DNA of 64,000 bases, from contig CAVQDH010000003.1 in assembly GCA_963711215.1 (NCBI GenBank), positions 620,001-684,000 of the forward strand, read 5' to 3'. Shown one piece after another: positions 61,415-64,000 of this stretch. Under the pieces are notes generated by a model. It made no database searches. It was not told where the DNA came from and saw only the letters and a list, made by a program, of their open reading frames with translations. The position numbers were made by a program, and so were the translations under genes. This DNA is from WHUA01 sp963711215 (lineage in GTDB: Bacteria; Pseudomonadota; Alphaproteobacteria; UBA8366). Every line of letters begins with the position of its first letter. Position 1 is the stretch's first letter.

Positions 61415-62758
61415 GTGTCGTCGCCCGCCGATCTTTCGGAACCGGCGGCCGGACGGAACCGGCCGCCGAACCGGCTCGACGCGATCCTGGCATCGAGCCG
61501 GCGCCCCGCCTTCCGCACGCTGGCCTGGCTGATCATGGTCGTGATCGCCGCGTTCTTTGCCTGGGCGAGCGTCGCCAGGCTGGACGAGGTGTCGACGGCG
61601 GGCGGCGAAGTGGTCCCGAGCGCCAAGGTCAAGGTCATCCAGCATCTCGAAGGCGGCATCATCGAGCGGCTTGACGTGAACGAGGGGACGGCGGTGAAGC
61701 AGGGCCAGGTGCTGATGCAGCTTGCGCTCAACGCGGTGCAGGCGAGCCGCGAGGAGCTGCAGGTCCAGCTCGATTCCCTGATGCTGGCGCGCGCTCGCCT
61801 GAAGGCCGAGATCGACGATACGCCGCTGACCTTCCCGCCGGATGTCGCCAAGCGGCGGCCGGAGCTGGTGGCGGCCGAGCGCGCCAACTTCAGCGCGCGC
61901 AAGGCGGAGATGCAAGGCCGGCTCGGCGTCGCGCAGGAGAAGGTGAACCAGCGCGAGCTCGAGGTGAAGGAGCTGGAGGCGCGCCGCCACGCCATCGACG
62001 CGAATCTCAAGCTCGGCCGCGAGCGGCTGCGGCTGTCGAGCGAGCTGCTGAAGAGCGGCCTGACGCCGCGCATGGACCATCTCGAGATCCAGCGCGAGAT
62101 CGAAAGCATGAACGGCGAGGCCAAGGTGCTGGAGCAGGGCGTGCCGCGCGCGAACGCCGCGCTGGCCGAAAGCCGCGCCTTCCTGCAGGAGGAGACCGAA
62201 GGCTTCAAGCGGCGCGCGGTCGAGGAGCTGAGCAAGACGGAGCTGCAGATCGCGCGCGTGCAGGAATCGCTGAGCGAGGCGTCCGACCGGGTGCGCCGGA
62301 CCGAGATCCGCAGCCCGATCGACGGCATCGTCAAGAACATGCGCTTCCACACGATCGGCGGCGTGGTGCGGCCCGGCGAGCCGATCATGGAGATCGTGCC
62401 CGTCGGCGACGCGCTGGTCGTCCAGGCGAAGCTCAGCCCCGGCGACCGCGGCTATGTGCAGGTCGGGCAGAAGGCCGTGGTCAAGATCTCGACCTATGAT
62501 TACGTCCGCTACGGCGGGCTCGACGGCGTCGTCCAGCGTATCGCGGCCGACACCAACACCGATCCCGTCACGAGTCAGCCCTATTATGAGGTCATCGTAC
62601 GGACGCAGAAGACCTATCTCGGCGCGAAAGCGGGCGAATACCCGATCACGCCCGGCATGCAGGCGACCGTCGACATTCATACCGGCCGCCGCTCGGTGCT
62701 GAACTATCTCGTCAAGCCGGTGCTGAAGCTGCGCGACGAGGCGTTCCGCGAGCGCTGA
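61415..62758 (+). CDS. HlyD-family membrane fusion protein
   Basis: Periplasmic adaptor of a type I secretion system, about 447 residues. One N-terminal membrane helix (about 36-55, LAWLIMVVIAAFFAWASVA), lipoyl half GGEVVPSAKVKVIQHLEGGI, a long coiled-coil hairpin (about 110-290), second lipoyl half EIRSPIDGIVKNMRFHTIGG and a beta-barrel domain. GTG 61415 starts an intact frame. However ATG 61354 overlaps the ABC stop as ATGA and opens MSTGNSFLDRVLNTE in the frame one base off. A single extra base at about 61405-61413 would join them, so the true start is probably 61354. Confidence 0.9.
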   Translation: MSSPADLSEPAAGRNRPPNRLDAILASSRRPAFRTLAWLIMVVIAAFFAWASVARLDEVSTAGGEVVPSAKVKVIQHLEGGIIERLDVNEGTAVKQGQVLMQLALNAVQASREELQVQLDSLMLARARLKAEIDDTPLTFPPDVAKRRPELVAAERANFSARKAEMQGRLGVAQEKVNQRELEVKELEARRHAIDANLKLGRERLRLSSELLKSGLTPRMDHLEIQREIESMNGEAKVLEQGVPRANAALAESRAFLQEETEGFKRRAVEELSKTELQIARVQESLSEASDRVRRTEIRSPIDGIVKNMRFHTIGGVVRPGEPIMEIVPVGDALVVQAKLSPGDRGYVQVGQKAVVKISTYDYVRYGGLDGVVQRIAADTNTDPVTSQPYYEVIVRTQKTYLGAKAGEYPITPGMQATVDIHTGRRSVLNYLVKPVLKLRDEAFRER

Positions 62759-62783
62759 GGCGAGCGGGAAGGATGAGGGTGGG

Positions 62784-64000
62784 ATGGTGGATCACGACCG
62801 CATGCGCGACCGATTGACCGGCTCCGGAAAGACCGTTAAGAGTCATTGGCTTGGTGGGGGAGAGGAGGGCTCGACAATAATCCGCCTCCCGATTTGCACG
62901 CACCGTGCAGGACAAAGGATTACGATCGGCATCGGATTTGCGCTGGCGCTCGCCATGGCGCAGCCGCATGCCCGCGCCGAATCGCTGAAGGACGCGCTCG
63001 CGACGCTCAGCCACACGCATCCGCAGATCCAGGCCGCCGCCAAGCTGCTCGACGCCGGCAAGCAGCGCGAGAACGAAGCGTTCAGCGGCTTCCTGCCGCG
63101 TGCGGAAGTGCAGGGCGAAACCGGTCCGCAGCGGGTCGACAACCATCCGCCGCTGAACAACGGCGAGGATTTGAACGACCGGCGCGACAATGCCCGGGTG
63201 TCGGTCACCCAGAACCTGTTCAACGGGTTTGGCGACCAGGCCAGACTGCATGCCGCGAAGAACAACAGCGAAGTGCTGGCGGCGACGCTGGACGCGACGA
63301 AGCAGGCGGTCTACCTCGAAGCGATCACCGCCTATCTCAACGTGCTGCGCGAGCAGCGGCTGATCAACGTCTCGATCCTGAACGAGCGCAACATCCAGAA
63401 CCAGCTCCGTCTCGAGGACGAGCGCGTGCAGCGCGGCGCCGGCATCACGGTCGACGTGCTGCAGGCGAAGTCGCGGCTGCAGATCGCGCGCGAGCGGCGG
63501 GTCGCGTTCGAAGGCCGGCTGCGCGCGGCGGTCGCGCGGTACCGGCAGGTCTTCGACAAGGCGCCCGACATCGGCGCGCTGGAGGATGCCCGTCCGAAGG
63601 CCGACCTGCTGCCGAAGACGCTCGAGAACGCGCTCGCGCTCGGCCGCGCCAATAACCCGAACGGCCGGATCAGCGATTTCACCGCGCGCGCCAACGACGA
63701 TCGGCGCGACATCGAAATGGCCGACTACTACCCGTCGCTCGATCTCGTGGGATCGGCCGAATATCAGAGCAACACCAGCGGCCAGGAGGGCAAGAGCGAA
63801 ACCTACGCGCTGTTCCTGCGCAGCCGCTGGGAGTTCTTCTCCGGCCTGCGGTCGCGGTCGCGGGTCGAAGCCGCTGCCCGCACCTATGAGGCGAGCAAGA
63901 GCACGCGGCTGTTCACGCTCCGCAAGGTCGACGAGGAGGTACGCATCGCCTGGGAGAACCTGCAGACCCAGCGGCAGCGGGTCGACCTGCTGGATAACGC
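62784..64000 (+). CDS. TolC-family outer membrane channel, partial
   Basis: Outer-membrane efflux protein cut by the right edge (about 405 residues seen). A signal peptide-like segment (FALALAMAQPHARA, about residues 53-66) precedes SLKDALATLSHTHPQIQAAA, the normal TolC start, and the coiled-coil helices follow, with the repeat halves TKQAVYLEAITAYLNVLREQ and DEEVRIAWENLQTQRQ. ATG 62784 with GAGG upstream gives a 50-residue extension before the signal, longer than usual; a shorter non-ATG start may be used. It completes the ABC-HlyD-TolC exporter. Confidence 0.88.
   Translation, partial: MVDHDRMRDRLTGSGKTVKSHWLGGGEEGSTIIRLPICTHRAGQRITIGIGFALALAMAQPHARAESLKDALATLSHTHPQIQAAAKLLDAGKQRENEAFSGFLPRAEVQGETGPQRVDNHPPLNNGEDLNDRRDNARVSVTQNLFNGFGDQARLHAAKNNSEVLAATLDATKQAVYLEAITAYLNVLREQRLINVSILNERNIQNQLRLEDERVQRGAGITVDVLQAKSRLQIARERRVAFEGRLRAAVARYRQVFDKAPDIGALEDARPKADLLPKTLENALALGRANNPNGRISDFTARANDDRRDIEMADYYPSLDLVGSAEYQSNTSGQEGKSETYALFLRSRWEFFSGLRSRSRVEAAARTYEASKSTRLFTLRKVDEEVRIAWENLQTQRQRVDLLDN

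Overview
The window is a G+C-rich chromosomal segment, almost certainly from an alphaproteobacterium. The evidence is a complete-looking hopanoid gene set (hpnA, C, D, E, G, H, M and shc), a DUF1127 protein beside an ECF sigma/ZAS anti-sigma pair, several CaiB/BaiF CoA-transferases, and families of short palindromic intergenic repeats of a kind common in that class. Genus cannot be decided from sequence alone; a free-living Rhodospirillales-like organism is a reasonable guess. No rRNA, tRNA, CRISPR array, transposase or integrase was seen.

Layout. 0.2-3 kb: an FTR1-like membrane protein pair, an RpiR regulator and a TylF-type methyltransferase. 3-10 kb: an acyl-CoA catabolic operon (two adjacent acyl-CoA dehydrogenases and a CoA-transferase), a broken FAD dehydrogenase and a flavin monooxygenase. 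10-13.3 kb: metallophosphoesterase/TPR operon divergent from an ECF sigma/anti-sigma operon and a DUF1127 gene. 13.3-18.6 kb: sulfatase, then SDR, CoA-transferase and MFS transporter. 18.6-35.3 kb: the isoprenoid/hopanoid region. hpnM and a nucleotidyltransferase are divergent; NTase-hpnA-ispH-hpnH run on the plus strand, dxs-hpnD-hpnE-shc-hpnG on the minus strand, with hpnC, a MAPEG protein and ispG further right. Three MEP-pathway genes (dxs, ispH, ispG) thus sit with the squalene and hopene genes, so precursor supply and triterpenoid synthesis are physically linked. 35-43 kb: mixed housekeeping and redox genes (DUF72, DUF1445, VOC, Rieske ferredoxin with its reductase, two tandem TauE/SafE permeases, HD hydrolase).

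43.2-46.56 kb is clearly different: A+T-rich, with orphan small and membrane proteins, and bordered on the left by the C-terminal stub of a YedK/HMCES-type SOS peptidase. It is the best candidate for acquired or undescribed content. 46.6-53.6 kb: aspartate dehydrogenase, HAD dehalogenase, GntR regulator, MFS transporter, COG4705 membrane protein, cupin, lipoprotein and a toxin-antitoxin pair. 53.6-56.7 kb: enoyl-CoA hydratase, CoA-transferase and a nitronate monooxygenase-like gene. 57-64 kb: a CHASE2 adenylate/guanylate cyclase divergent from a type I secretion operon (ABC, HlyD, TolC cut by the right edge).

Two window-wide patterns matter. First, about ten otherwise well conserved genes carry one to five single-base frameshifts, often in GC runs. 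This looks more like residual sequencing/assembly error than coordinated gene decay, but it makes hpnE, hpnG and hpnM look broken. Second, at least three families of palindromic repeats fill the gaps between genes, including paired inverted REP elements (BIME-like) at four loci.
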